Positions 22,978-35,399 of a stretch of 64,000 bases of DNA are shown here, piece by piece; position 1 is the first letter of the stretch; each line of letters starts with the position of its first letter. The notes beneath the pieces are model-generated. The model made no database searches, had not been told where the DNA came from, and saw only the letters and a list, made by a program, of their open reading frames with translations. Where the stretch lies: contig FJUW01000052.1 of NCBI GenBank assembly GCA_900074885.1, forward strand, positions 186,001 through 250,000. Reading direction: 5' to 3'. The DNA is from Rhynchosporium graminicola. Lineage: Eukaryota > Ascomycota > Leotiomycetes > Helotiales > Ploettnerulaceae. The position numbers and the translations under genes are program-made.

Positions 22978-23961
22978 CTACCCTTTAGCCTTAATAACAG
23001 ATTGTACTCGATTATCTATAGTAGTAGCTAGTCTATACAAAATTCTATTATCAATTATGTACCACGCTTCTTAAGCTCCTCGAACTAAAGCATCAAGTGT
23101 AATATCAGTATCAGGGGCATGCTCGAGCTCAGGGTATAGTCGATATAGCTCTGCTTTTATTAAAGCCCAGAGGTTCTCGATTGGATTTAAGTCAGGAGAG
23201 TAAGGAGGCTAGCTCATAACTCGAATATTCATCTCTCGAAGTATCTCCTTTATAATTAAACCTCGATATAGCCCTGCGCCGTCGTGTATAAACTCTCCTC
23301 CTTCGATAATAATATCAGGAAGAAACGCCTCGTATAAGTTACAGATTACCTACGAAGACACCCCTCCTCGAGGTACAAGAGGATCTCCATCGAGAGGTAT
23401 TAAACCTGTCCTTCGATTATGCCTAAACGCAGCCCAAAGTATCTGCTTCACTCCTTTCCCTGAGCATCGAACCGGTTATATATCTGCTTCGTGGTATTAA
23501 TCTCGAGGGCGAGTAAAGGTCTAAATCAGCTTTATTCCTACTCCCCGTTCGACTGTACACTTATCAGACTACGAAACCTTTATCTAATTATTAAAGGTAT
23601 ATGCCTGATACCGAATTGCCTACTCGAGACGAGCCTTTGCGTGTGCCGCAGTAATAAAAGGTCTCTTCTTTTGAAGCTACTTCTTCTTATCTATCGAGCG
23701 AAGTAAGCTTTGTATATACCTCTTCTTATAATCGTCATTTACTTCTCGAAGTAGGTCCCGTATCTTGATATAAGGAGTAGAGTAATTAATAATATCGTAG
23801 ATATGATCTCGTTGTTCTTCAGTCAAGGCTCGAGGCCTCCTAGCTCGTAGTTTCGATATAAAATCAGTCGTGCTAAAGGGGTAAGTCTTAATTATAAGCC
23901 GGATTATCGAGATAGGAATTTCGGGGTATTTTTAACGGATTCGAGGGACAGACTAGCGCTC
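22978..23961 (-). pseudogene. Tc1-type transposase, main (C-terminal) part
   Basis: Read leftwards, this part carries RARRPRALTEEQRDHIYD (helix-turn-helix region), a DD-site region with scattered stops, and near the end PPYSPDLNPIENLWALIK, the hallmark of Tc1-type DDE transposases that includes the third catalytic acid. It ends at the TAG at 22978-22980. Stops (for example after MS before PPYSPDLN, where a Trp is expected) make it non-functional. Its first 20-odd codons lie beyond the retrotransposon, at 31743-31799. Confidence 0.85.
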
Positions 23962-23966
23962 AGAAG

Positions 23967-24234
23967 TGTGACGACAGCTCACCTGAATATCACATGAGAA
24001 GAAGGATAGATAACAGGGCCTAAGTTCACAAGTATCCCGGCAGAACTAGTATCCGACCCGGTATAGTATCGGACTAGTACCGGCATATATATATAAGGTA
24101 CTTTATACTCTATCTCTCTTCTTCTTCCTTCCTTATCTTTTTATTTCCTTTATAGTAGACTATATAAGATCGCTCTTAGCTTCTCTACTCGTTTATTCTT
24201 ACTTATATACTACCTTAAGTCTTATATCGTTATA
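23967..24234 (+). repeat. 5' long terminal repeat
   Basis: 268 bases beginning TGTGACGACAGC and ending CGTTATA (CGTTACA in the other copy). Its first half keeps CpA and TpG while its second half has lost them. A TATATATATAAGG box-like stretch near 24086-24100 may be the element's promoter. Confidence 0.93.
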
Positions 24235-24699
24235 TTAAATAAAAAGATTAAGATAGCTAGAGATAGCCTGCTATAATATCTTACTACTAAGTTAGTTATT
24301 CGATAACTACTTATATATAGCTAAGATACTAGAGATCTCTCGGATAACTATAAATTAGGGTTTGATTTAGCTTATTATAAATAGTATAATAGAGGAGGTC
24401 TTCGCTAACGCTCCTTTAATAACTCTCTTAGTATAAAGGAATTATAAATAGATTTTAAAGAAAGTATAATAAATACCACGGAACTTTAACATATATATAT
24501 AACTACTGAAATAGCACTAATATAACACTTTTTAAGCTACTATTATAGCTCTTAACTAATAAACTAGAGACTAATCTAGTTCTAGAGAAACAAAAAACGA
24601 TACTCCAAACTCTACCTCTAAACCTAATCTATTATACTCTTCATTACTCTAAAAATCTCTTACACTAGAGAATATTAATACATTATTAAAGAAGTACTA

Positions 24700-27600
24700 A
24701 CTAAGAGAGAAAGGAAAATAAAAGCGAAATTCACTAGGAGTATAATCGCTAAGTACTCTTACTACTATAAGTGACTCGAACCTGATCTATTCCCTCTTAT
24801 AACAATTAGTAGACTAAGAGGAAAAGAATAACTCTCTAGAAGATACTATAGATAAACTAATCTCCGCATAAGATAAGTTCCTTATAAGGGTCTCTCGCTT
24901 ATCTTCGACTTTCCTACTAGAACTAATACTATAATCTCTGCGTATAGTAGAGTTTAATAACCTAATAAACTCTATTCTAATACATAATACTAAGAGAGAG
25001 AATATTATTCCTAATAAACTATCTCTCTCTTCCGGCGCCGAATCAGTAGAGTTACGCCTTAGGAAGTCTTATCTTACTAAGAAGATCCTGCTCCTAGATA
25101 ATAGATCAGATCCTACTTTCCTCTAATAGAGAGTATCGATACGAGACTAGCTAGCTGTGAACGCTAACTACTACCCTACGGACTTCTCCCGGCGCGTTCT
25201 CGTATAGGGGCTAGTTACTAGATTAGCTAAGGAGTATCTTACGCTTTAGTATCTCGCTAATAAGTTTAAAACTAGTAATAAAATAATCTCCTTATTAGAG
25301 GAGAACTTTTTTACTAGTTTAGAGGAAGATAACTACTATAACGCTTTCTATTACTTAGAAATATAATAACCTAGCTATATACGCGAGACTTTCGCCGAGT
25401 TTCGTAGTCGATTTTAAAGCGCTACTATCTAAGGTAAGGTTAAAAAGAAGGAGTAGTTTTTCTATATATAAGATAAGATTATACTATCCTTACGCGCTTT
25501 AACTCTTATTATTAAACTAATATAGAATAAGGATTACGTTTCTATAGTTAGATCCTTACTTTCTTTTAATACTAAGTGTCGCTATAACTTAGAATATACT
25601 TATCCTAAGAAAGCTACTGCCCAGGTATAGTACTATAAGCTTACTATTACTACTGCGACTACTACTAGTTCTACCTCTTACCGGTCCTTAAGCTTAGCTC
25701 CTTAATAAACTACTCCTATACTATACGTATATACTTCTACCCCGGTACGGGCTAGTATTCCTTCCGCGCTAAAACGCCTTACTACCTTAACCGGAGAACT
25801 CCCTAGGTATTACGGTTATAGATAGCTCGGTTATATTAAGCTAGACTACTCTAACTCGCCTAAGGTTTAATTAATCGATAAATTTCCGAAAGAGGATTAA
25901 GTAACTAAGGAAATAGTAGAAGATATACCCTCTGAATCTAGACTAATACTAGAGGGAAACGATAAGGCCTAGGTAAAAACTCCTTCCTAGGTCTATATAA
26001 GTATAATCTCTCTAATCTAGACCTTAACTCCCTAATAAGAGGTAAGTAATTCATATACCCGACTATAGTTAGTATAAACGGGCTAAGAGTCTCTATAAAT
26101 AGCCTAATCGATACCGGAGCGAATAGTTATCTGTTTATTAATCGCACTCTTATTAGATAACTATCAGGGGCTCTTAGTATTAAAATCGAGCTACTACCTT
26201 ATTCTATTCTAATATGTAGTTTCTAATAGTCTATTAGAACTTATATTACTTATTTTATACGTTTATACTTTTCTATTAATAGTAAGCGTATTTATAATTA
26301 CTTTTTTATTCTCCTCGATTTAGGATAATAAGATATAATTATTAGTATTAAATAGATACGACGATTTCAAGTTAAGCTAGATACGCTCTACTATAAGCTA
26401 CTATAGTCGGAACGCTATCTAGCTACCATAAAATAAAATAAGAAGATAATTATAACTCTAATAACTTATAAACATAATATTAATCGATCTTACTAAATCG
26501 ATACTAACGCGCGGGACTTAGCTATAAACTAGCTAGATCGATGCCGATTATACTAAATAGTAGTAATATAGCATATTAATATATCGTCCTTACCCTTTAA
26601 CTTATTTCCGCTTATTACTAAGGAATCCGAACCCCTTTCCGCTCCGAATTTATCGAGAAAGGTACCTGCGCTGAAACCTTACTATAAGTGCTTCTCTTAA
26701 CCTCTAAGGATCTAGAAACTAGTTCCGATTTACTAAATTAGTACTATAGCTTTTTACTTTAATATAAAACGTAAAAGTTCCGAATTATTCTTTACTAGTA
26801 TCTATAAGATAAACCGCCTCTTATAAGACTATCTAAATAGCGACTCTCCTAAGGATCTTAATACTGAATAACTTATAGCTAAAAAGCTACCGGAATAATA
26901 CTATACCCTTAAGGAAGCCTTTTCTAAGCGGGATTCTAATATTCTTCTATTATATCGCTTATATAATTATAAAATCATTCTAGAAGAACTATTACTTAAC
27001 GTATATTCGCTCTTATATTAGTAATCTACAGACGAATTATAAGTGACTAAGGAGTATCTTATAGAGAACTTAGATAAGGGATTTATCGAATCTAGCTAAA
27101 GTCCTTTTATATTATTTATACTATTTGTTAAAAAGGCCGATAGAGGATTACGCTTCTATATTAACTATCGTAAGCTTAATACGATCACTCGAAAGGATTT
27201 ATACCTAATACCTAAGATCGATAAGCTCTTAACTTATATATCTAAAGTAGTAATCTTTACTAAACTAGATATCCGGGTAGTATTTAACTATATTTATATA
27301 GACTCTGAATTAAAGGAGTATACTACTTTCCGAACCCGCTTCGGATCCTATAAATATAAAGTACTACTTTTTAGGCTCTATAATAGACCTAGTATATACT
27401 AGCGATATATAAATAATATACTACTAGGCTACTTAGATAATTTCTATATAGCTTACTTAGATAATATCCTTATATACTCGGAAACGCTCTAGGAATATAA
27501 AGAATATATTAAATTAGTACTATAATACTTAATAGATACCGGACTTTAAGTAGATATTAGGAAAAGCGAATTCTATATTACTCGGACTAAATACCTTAGA

Positions 27601-29900
27601 TATATTATTACTATTAACGGAATCGAGCTAGATCCCGAGAAAGTAGTACTATTAATAGACTAGAAGTACCCCGAAATAGTAATAGCTATGAAATCCTTCT
27701 TAAGATTCTATAAGTTTTACTATTAATTTATTCGGAATTTCGGCCTTATTACTAAACCTCTCTTAGTGCTTACTCGGCTTATAGTACTATAGAATTTCAC
27801 TAACGATTATAAGAAGTCCTTTAATAATTTATATTAATAGCTACTATCGGTATAGAAACTATACTATTTCGACCCTAAATTATAAACTAAACTAGAAACT
27901 AATACTTCTAATAGTATAATAGCTAGAGTTATCTTCTAATTATATAAAGATAACTAGTAGTATCTAATTAGATTCTACTCTTACGTTCTTAATAGATATG
28001 AACTAAACTAGAAGATCTATAATAAGGAACTATACGCTATTATTAAGTCTTTCTAGAAATAGAGACCGGAACTTATATCTCTATAATACTATACTAGCGT
28101 ATATATAGACTATCGATCCTTAGAGTACTTTATAACTACTAAGGTCCTAACTAGTAAGTAAGCTAGATAAATAGAATTCCTTTCCGAATTTAACTTTTAA
28201 ATTATATATACGCTTAGTAAAGATAACGCTAAAGCTAATATCCTTAGCTATAAGGAATAAGATCTAAAGATATAGGAATAATAAAAATAGGATAATAGAT
28301 CTTAGGTTTTACTACCTCTAGACTACTTAGACCTTAGGATTAACACGGAACTAGCTAAGTATTATATCGATTAAATTAGTTATATATACCTAATATCGCT
28401 AAGGACTAATATACTACTAGAACTTATACGTAATTCCTTTAATTTAATCGAGAAGCTATACTAATTTAACTAAGAATTATTCTCTAATAAACGGAATATA
28501 TTAGGAGATAGCTATATTATTAATAATAGTTTACTACTTTATAATAGTTATTTATACGTATAACGCTATACTCTACTATATACCTATTTAATTAGCGAAG
28601 TCTACGATTAAGTTTCCTCTACTTATCTGAATACTCGTAAGACCGCCGAAATAATTTCTACTTATTATTACTAGAAAGGACTCGTATCGGATATAAAATA
28701 GTATACTTATAATTACCGCTCTTATTAGTACTCTTATCCGAAGTAAACGAAATAGTAAGGATTCCTCTACTTATTACTAGTACTTAGCTACCTTATATAG
28801 TACTTAGCTATAGATTTTAAGGACTTCCTACCTAATAACTAAGGATTTAATAGGATATTAGTATTTATCGACCGCCTAGGGAAGGACTCTATATTAATAC
28901 TATACTACTATAATATCGATACCCGCGGGATAGTAATATTATTTATCTAATAGATATATTATTTCAGATATACCCTTAAGTTAATTATATCTGACTAAGG
29001 AGCTTAGTTAGTCTTATCCTTCTAGTAAGTGTTTTACTATATAATTAGAGTTAAGGTTAAGCTCTCTACCTCCTTCTACTAGTAAACCGATAGATAAACA
29101 GAGATTATAAATTAGTATATTAACTAATACTTTAGACCTTTTATTAATTACTACTAGAGTAACTAAGGCGAATTACTACTAATAATAGACCGCGCCTAAG
29201 TAACCCTACCTTATAACTCTATTAGTATAGCGCTATATACCCTTAAATATAGTATACTACTACAGAATAGCTAGGACTGGAAGTAACCTACCGGATCGAT
29301 ACTATAAGAGAAGCTTAACTATACTAATACTAAATCCTTAGCTAAATATACTAAATCTGCTATCGAGGTTATAAAAGCTAATATACTAGCTACTTAGTAT
29401 AAGATAAGCGCTATAACTGACCCGAAACGGTATAATATCGACTAGGAAGTTAAAGATAAAGTATTTCTCTCTATAAGGAACCTTAAGAATCACTAGCTAA
29501 GTAAGAAGCTATCTAGTCTCTAGGCAGGACTATACTAGGTCCTAGCTAAGATCGGATACTCTTATAAGCTAGATTTACTCCCGGGATCTTCTATTTACAA
29601 TATATTCGCTCTCGAATTACTTTTTAAGGACCCGGACGACTTATTACTAGGCTAAGAGTTACTAAACTTACCCCCGGAAGTTATTACTACTTAAGAAGAG
29701 TAGGAGTTATAAGATATACTTGCTATATAGCTCTTAAGAGGTAATCTAAAGTATTAAGTTAGCTAGCTAAGCTATAACTCGGACCTAACTTAGTATAACG
29801 CTTCCGACTTAATAAGTACTTCGTATAAGCTTAGAGACTTCTACGCTACTAACTTAAGTAAACCTAGACCTCTACGTAAACTAGATTAGTAGATTAAGGC
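24700..29900 (+). pseudogene. gag-pol polyprotein relic of the Ty3/gypsy element
   Basis: With TAG/TAA ignored, domains appear in order on the plus strand. There is a gag-like region (about 24700-25780) and a degenerate zinc knuckle near 25810-25850 in which the cysteines have become Tyr. The protease site DTGANSYLFI is at about 26108. Reverse transcriptase follows, with RKLNTITRKDLYLIPKID (about 27170) and AYLDNILIYS (27451-27480), where the catalytic YLDD has become YLDN as RIP predicts. RNase H and integrase regions lie at about 27900-29450. A chromodomain-like end contains YNSDLT-YNASDL and YKLRDFYATNLSKP (about 29700-29880). The chromodomain suggests targeting to marked chromatin. The gene is dead. 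Confidence 0.85.
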
Positions 29901-30429
29901 CTAAGAAGATAGAATAGATAACTATAGTTATTTAGAGGATAATAAGCTATTATAATTACTAGTATTAGAATTTATTACTAGAAATAATCCCCTGATTATA
30001 CTCTATAATAACGCTATATCTAAAACTCTACTTCTTTAATTACCTTAACTTTACTAGCTTTCTCTCCTAAGTTCTCCAGAGCTTCTAGTAAATCTAGAAT
30101 ATCTAGAACCGGAACTACTATATCTAACTCCTTACTTAAATCTACTAATATAGCCCTAGTAATAGACTAAGTATAATAGCTAATCCTATAAGCTTTCTTC
30201 TTTAGAGAGGGTCCGAGAGTATCTAGATCTAACGCTATCTCTAAACTAGAAAGCAAATTCCTCTTTCCCCTAGTATTAGATATTATAGCTTTAAATATAG
30301 CTTTCTTCGCAAATTCCCGTATAATACTATTTAATTCCTTTATCTACTTTAACGCTATTTTAGCTATTAACTTAGACTTCACCGAATTAATTATTAGAAG
30401 ATCTAAATCTTATATCGCGTTAGTATTAT

Positions 30430-30945
30430 ACTAGTATCTAAGGGTTTAAGATCATAACTTATTACCTTAATAAACTTTAACTCCTTAAATACTTTCTCTA
30501 TAGAACGCCTTAAAGCCTAAGTCTCTACTAATTATATAGCAGTAATCTCTAATATAGTAATAGGAGTAATAGATTTCGTAAGATAATAGATCCGATTAAT
30601 AGCCTTATAAGTAGCTACGATATTACTCTGATTTAGCTCTGCGTCCTTAGCTTCGCTACTAGGAAGTAAACTAAATAAAATAGTATACTCTATATTAATA
30701 TAGTTAAGTAACTATAACGCGTTAGTATATATAACTACGTTTATATTTAAGTAACTTATATACTTATAACTACTCTTTAACGCTAAATAATACTTATAAA
30801 GCTTAGAGTTAAGCTTATTAAATAAGTATAAGAGTTCTAAAACAAGAGTATTATTATACTTTATCTTAAGGAAAGCGCGAATATATCGCAGGTAATATAT
30901 ATAATACGCCGCTGAAAGAGTACTAGCAGGAACTAGTAAAAGCAC
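30430..30945 (-). pseudogene. Antisense coding relic inside the LTR retrotransposon
   Basis: About 1.6 kb lie between the chromodomain and the polypurine tract. There the minus strand keeps an open frame of 77 codons (30945-30712, MLLLVPASTLSAAYYIYYLR) and then continues in the same frame with only a few TAG stops through LLPSSEAKDAELNQSN, RRSIEKVFKELKFIKVI and SYDLKPLDT. It is the longest uninterrupted frame in the whole retroelement, and its Leu/Tyr/Ile-rich composition is what RIP makes from ordinary codons. I do not recognise the family. An additional antisense gene carried by the element is the likely reading. Confidence 0.5.
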
Positions 30946-31474
30946 TATAGGAGTTAGTATTATAGATCCGTGAAACCCTTACACTATACTTAAAACTATC
31001 CTTAAAACTAAGATAGGAAACTTACTTATATTAAGAGAAGAGTTAATTAAGTCGATTAATATATAAGATTATAGCAGACTACTATAATAGTTAGTAATAA
31101 TACTTACTCTAGGAGCCGTATTATAGTCTAAGGAGAGTAAACTTATAAGTTAAAGTAGTTATCGCAGTTAAAAAGGAAAGGCTCTAATATTAATAAACCT
31201 CTTCCTTTATATACCCTACGCCCTACTTAAACTCGACTACTACTATAAATAGATAAAGTAAATACTACTTACCGCCTGATTTAGAAGCTATAACTAATAT
31301 AGTACTATTATAGCAACGTAACTAATTAGAACCTAATAAAGAATTTACTACTACTAAAAAGCGGCTAGTACTTATTACGCGAATATTAACGAAAATAGTT
31401 ATAATAAAAACTAATTCTAATATAAACTATAACCTTCCGAGCTTAGGGTTAAGCTCTTCTTAGGGGGGGGGTAA

Positions 31475-31742
31475 TATAACGATAGCTTACCTGAATATCA
31501 TATAAGAAGAAGGATAGATAATAGGGCCTAAGTTCATAGGTATCCCGGCAGAACTAGTATCCGACCCGGTATAGTATTAGACTAGTACCGGTATATATAT
31601 ATAAGGTGCTTTACACTCTATCTCTCTTCTTCTTCCTTCCTTATCTTTTTGTTTCCTTCGTAGTAGACTATATAAGATCGCTCTTAGCCTCCCTACTCGT
31701 TTATTCTTGCTTATATACCGCCTTGAGTCTTGTGTCGTTACA
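31475..31742 (+). repeat. 3' long terminal repeat
   Basis: 268 bases aligning end to end with 23967-24234, beginning TATAACGATAGC and ending TGTGTCGTTACA. Here the first half is CpA-depleted and the second half keeps CpA and TpG, the mirror image of the 5' copy. Confidence 0.93.
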
Positions 31743-31799
31743 AGAAGCTAATTCGACGATTCGAGCACGCATTTGAGGCGTTAATTCAGCTCGAGGCAT
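31743..31799 (-). pseudogene. Tc1-type transposase, N-terminal fragment separated by the LTR insertion
   Basis: The minus strand from the ATG at 31799 reads MPRAELTPQMRARIVELAS, a typical start of a fungal Tc1-type transposase with its first DNA-binding helix. The frame resumes, after the AGAAG target duplication, at 23966 leftwards. The break is exactly at the retrotransposon border. Confidence 0.85.
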
Positions 31800-31893
31800 C
31801 TTAATTATCTCTTAAAAGTATGGTGTTTCTAGTAAAAGGGGCTCCGAAAAGCAGCATATAAGTACTACTCGATCGGGTAAGTGTAGCTTGGCA

Positions 31894-31920
31894 TGCACAG
31901 AGACTTTTTGCACCCTACTG
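31894..31920. repeat. Right terminal inverted repeat of the Tc1/mariner element
   Basis: Inverted copy of 22856-22882, followed by the duplicated TA at 31921-31922. Confidence 0.95.
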
Positions 31921-31922
31921 TA

Positions 31923-34900
31923 CCGGTACTCATCTTAAACATAGAGCGCCATCTCCGTAATTCCAAAATTACACTACAGTCACCCTTTGATACAGCAATT
32001 GTCTACTTTCATTACGAACACCAGCCGCAGGTTAATCTGCAGCGATGACCGATGTCAAAATATCTGCCGATACTACTCGAAAAATTTCGCCATCCGTTTG
32101 CACAAAGCTGGCCACTCTGGCTAGAGTTGAGAAAACATCACTGTAGTTATACATCCGCGGGAGGGCTAGTGCTAATAAGATCCGGTACCCTTACCGGTGG
32201 CTAGCAGGATCGATGTGTGTACAAATGCACGGCTTCTCGCTATATGTGAATTAGTAGGATCTTTCAGCCAGAATGTGTATAGTAGGTAGGTACTTGCCTG
32301 TCCAACGTACACCATCCCTCCTTCTAGCCCATGCATTGACAACCTCTCCGGCGCCAATCCTTATGTTTAGGGCAGGAATGTAGGCAAACAGGCAGAGGAC
32401 CAGCACGGAAATCATTACTGTTAGCAAAGAATGGATATCTGGATAATAAGCGCATAGAGCATGGCTAAGATAACGAAGGTAACCGTTATCGCAGATGCGC
32501 AAGGTCACAACTGGTGTTCATGGTAGGCAAATCTTGATCAGATGACTGAGTAGCTATGTAGCCCAAAAGGACTAACAACCTGAGGATGAGGATGGGTATC
32601 TTCATGTTTTGTTTACTGGGTTGTTTGAATACATTGCACTCGTACTCGGTAATCTTAGCGTTATCTAAGAAGAGCTACCTACTCGTACAGTATCAATACC
32701 AACATAAAGTTCAATTAAGAAAAGCACACATATGAGTACCGCTCGTACGGAGGTCTTCCCTCACCTCCCCATGAATAGATGTTAAAAGGGACAAAGCTGG
32801 GCCTCGTACTGTATGGGTAGGTGATGCAAGGGAAAGGAGGGGTCCTTTTTTCACAGAGGGGCAACCGCAATTATACGCGAAATTTGATGCCAACTCATCT
32901 CCTCCCAAAACAGAACCCTTGGAAACATACCGCACCGAGCTTACCAGATGTGTTTTATGACAACCGGGATAGATGAGCTGAGAGGGATCACCAGGTCTAC
33001 CCTGCCAGCCCTGCCACAATGCTTATTATGGAGTATTTATTATTGTATTCTCCGAGTCCCCATCCTAATTTTACTTCCTCGCTTCTTTTTACTTCTTTTC
33101 TCTCCTGTAATTTTTTGGTGAGGATGCGGGTGTTGATGACAGGACAAGACATGGCACCCTTGGCCGTAGTGAAACTCTCTTCCTCTTCTGCGCCAGCCAT
33201 TGCTTCTTCCGCGTCGTCCTCCTACTTATTCGAGGCTGTCGAGCTTGTTCCTATACCCAATCACCCCAAGAGCAAGCCACCGTGTTGGAGATCTCTGACA
33301 CTTCCTCGCTGCTTCGGGGCTAGGGCAGCCTCATTAATGCACAAAGTCAGAGTCAGCTGGCGAGCGCCCACCCATTTACGGTGCTTCCGAACGAATGACT
33401 TGCTTATTCTACCAATGGGCTCTGGGGATAGCTGGTGGAGTTCTGGAAGTCGGGGAAGACGGGAGGGTGTGAGAGAAGCGAGCCAGACACCAAAGAGCTG
33501 GGAACTGCTAAGATTCAGATCGTGATGGCGTCGGTCGGTATTCTTGCTTTGCTTCTTCTGTTGATCGTGAGGTTCCGAAATTCGTTAATGCCTGCCGGAA
33601 GAAGAAGAAGAAGCACTGAATAAGCTCGCGCTGGCTGATGTCAGGCTGTGGCTGAAAATGAACCAGGGCCCATACATCATTTCGCAACCAAGAACCCCTG
33701 TGAGGCCCATGGGCTGCACTTTAAATTGTTAATTCCATACTCTGAAATACGTCTCCAGTGTTTGGGAGATGACTTCACTGATTAAATGTCCGCGGGACTC
33801 ACTCCGGCGCAAAGGAAAAACGGGAGACACGTTTTTGTTTTAAATTAGTGGTTCGGTGAATATATTACTGTCATTGTTTAGGAGATTAGGATATAGTGAT
33901 TGACACTTTTTACGGGGTGTTTTTGAGCTGCCTCGCTTGGATGTCCTGGGGGGTGGTGTTGCTTCTAGGGAGGAGAGCTTTGGGCATCTGATTCAGATGC
34001 CCCCGCAGCAGCGACTCTGGGAGATAGGTATTCAGGAGGATCGCGTTGTGTATCAGACAGCCGCGAGATCTGTCCGTCACGGCCCACTAGGTGCTAACAG
34101 AAGAAGGAAACGAAAGGAGATAAGATGAGAATCTTCAGACCGTGTGAAGTTGACACCGGGTCTTGCAAGTGCCAAGTGCTTACAGGAGTAGGTAAGTTAC
34201 GGCGATGCGGACCACATATTGCAATTCAGGTACAGCCATATCCATGGCATGGCTTGAGAAAGATCTACTGTACCGAAAGTGGTACAGAAATTCCCAGCCT
34301 TAAGTTACGAGCACCAAATGCGAATCCAACCAGTAAGGATTGATGTGTAAGGTTGTGAATTGTTATACATTATATTACTGGTGTAACGCGAGCGATGTGC
34401 CATGCTGTCCATGCTGGTACAGATCGAAGCCAGCGACCTGTCTTGCCGGGTTGTGAGCTTTCTTGTGACTTGGTTCCTGGTCCATCCTGTACTCCTGTAA
34501 TACTGTAATTCTGCAGTCGACGTCTACGTGTGCGTGTAACTGGGAGTGCAACCAGTGCAAAGCATTTCTTCCTATATTCCTTCCTGGCTGCATTGACTGC
34601 CGACATCTCCCCAAGAGGGGAAGAAGTTCCTCAAGAGGGTGTAGTTTCCAAGGAGGCCTGAACCTGGAGAGTGTACCTGAATGTGATCAGGAGAGCTCCT
34701 CGACCCTACTGAATCTGCACTGCAGCCGAGATCTCAGCTGCATGTTGCTCGCATCAATCGACTCAACTTGCGAGCGGACACAGAATGCTGGCTGCAGGTG
34801 AGTGATTTCATGCCATATCCAAAATGCCCTCCTTTGCGTCCCCGTCCGCTCACTGCCATGTATGGTACTGTAGCTCAATATCCACGTCCAAAGTCGGCCA

Positions 34901-35073
34901 AGAAACACGGATTGGAAGATGACGAGATATATACGAAAGCTCCGAAGCCAGCCCAGCCCTGATAATCCACTTTCAATGCTTTCAACGTGTCTTAGCCAGA
35001 TCTAATAATATCTAAGCTTAGCAGCATTCGTGGAATTTACCTAGTTAGTTAGCATGCATACATACCTACCTAA
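31923..35073. other. Gene-poor stretch right of the transposon
   Basis: Ordinary base composition. The longest open frame (33019-33525, plus) has no recognisable domain or codon pattern, and the rest are shorter. A small GAA run sits near 33600-33616. I see no RNA gene. Confidence 0.45.
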
Positions 35074-35140
35074 GTATGTATGTATGTATGTATGTATGTA
35101 TGTATGTATGTATGTATGTATGTATGTATGTATGTATGTA
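35074..35140. repeat. (GTAT)n tetranucleotide microsatellite
   Basis: About 17 uninterrupted units of GTAT, preceded by a short imperfect stretch of related units from 35055. On the minus strand it reads as an artificial Tyr-Ile-His-Thr repeat; it is not coding. Confidence 0.97.
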
Positions 35141-35290
35141 TTGTATGAGATCGAGATGTGAAGGGCTGTGCGTGCCGTTATGCAGAGTTGAGGTGAGGCG
35201 AGAGTGGAATTGAAGGCTGTGGATGCGAATGAATGGATGAATGATTTCTTTGGATATGCCGATCTCCACTTGTCTGTCCCTGGCCGAGCT

Positions 35291-35333
35291 GCCTGGCTGC
35301 CTGGCTGCCTGGCTCCTGGCTCCTGGCTCCTGG
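35291..35333. repeat. GCCTGGCT / CCTGGCT minisatellite
   Basis: Three tandem GCCTGGCT units followed by CCTGGCT units and a partial unit, upstream of the 903-aa gene's leader. Confidence 0.9.
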
Positions 35334-35399
35334 TCGCCTTCTCCACTTGCCACTCCACTGCATGTGGTGTGGTGTGGTCGGTCGCCTTTCGCGTCGGCT

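Larger units (their letters stand above)
23967..31742 (+). mobile_element. Full-length Ty3/gypsy chromovirus-type LTR retrotransposon, RIP-destroyed
   Basis: The element is 7.8 kb with 268 bp LTRs at both ends, TG..CA termini, and a 5 bp target duplication AGAAG at 23962-23966 and 31743-31747. A G-rich polypurine tract (CTTAGGGGGGGGG, about 31459-31471) lies just before the 3' LTR. The gag-pol order (zinc knuckle, protease, reverse transcriptase, RNase H, integrase, chromodomain) is that of Ty3/gypsy chromoviruses. The interior is one of the most strongly RIP-mutated parts of the window: CpA and TpG are nearly gone. It sits inside the Tc1/mariner element and is therefore the younger insertion. 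Confidence 0.95.
22856..31920 (-). mobile_element. Tc1/mariner-type DNA transposon, interrupted by an LTR retrotransposon
   Basis: Perfect 27 bp terminal inverted repeats lie at 22856-22882 (starting CAGTAGGGTGCAAAAAG) and 31894-31920 (ending CTTTTTGCACCCTACTG). Each is flanked by TA (22854-22855 and 31921-31922), the target duplication of the Tc1/mariner superfamily. A minus-strand transposase relic is inside. Removing the inner retrotransposon leaves about 1.3 kb, the usual size for this superfamily. Its own sequence retains many CpA and TpG, so it is much less RIP-damaged than the inserted retroelement. Confidence 0.93.

Noticed and set aside
23491..23706. 71-codon plus-strand open frame in the Tc1/mariner element
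   Set aside because: Antisense shadow of the minus-strand transposase relic.
33019..33525. 168-codon plus-strand open frame right of the transposon
   Set aside because: No recognisable motif, no promoter or splice support, and mixed composition; likely chance.
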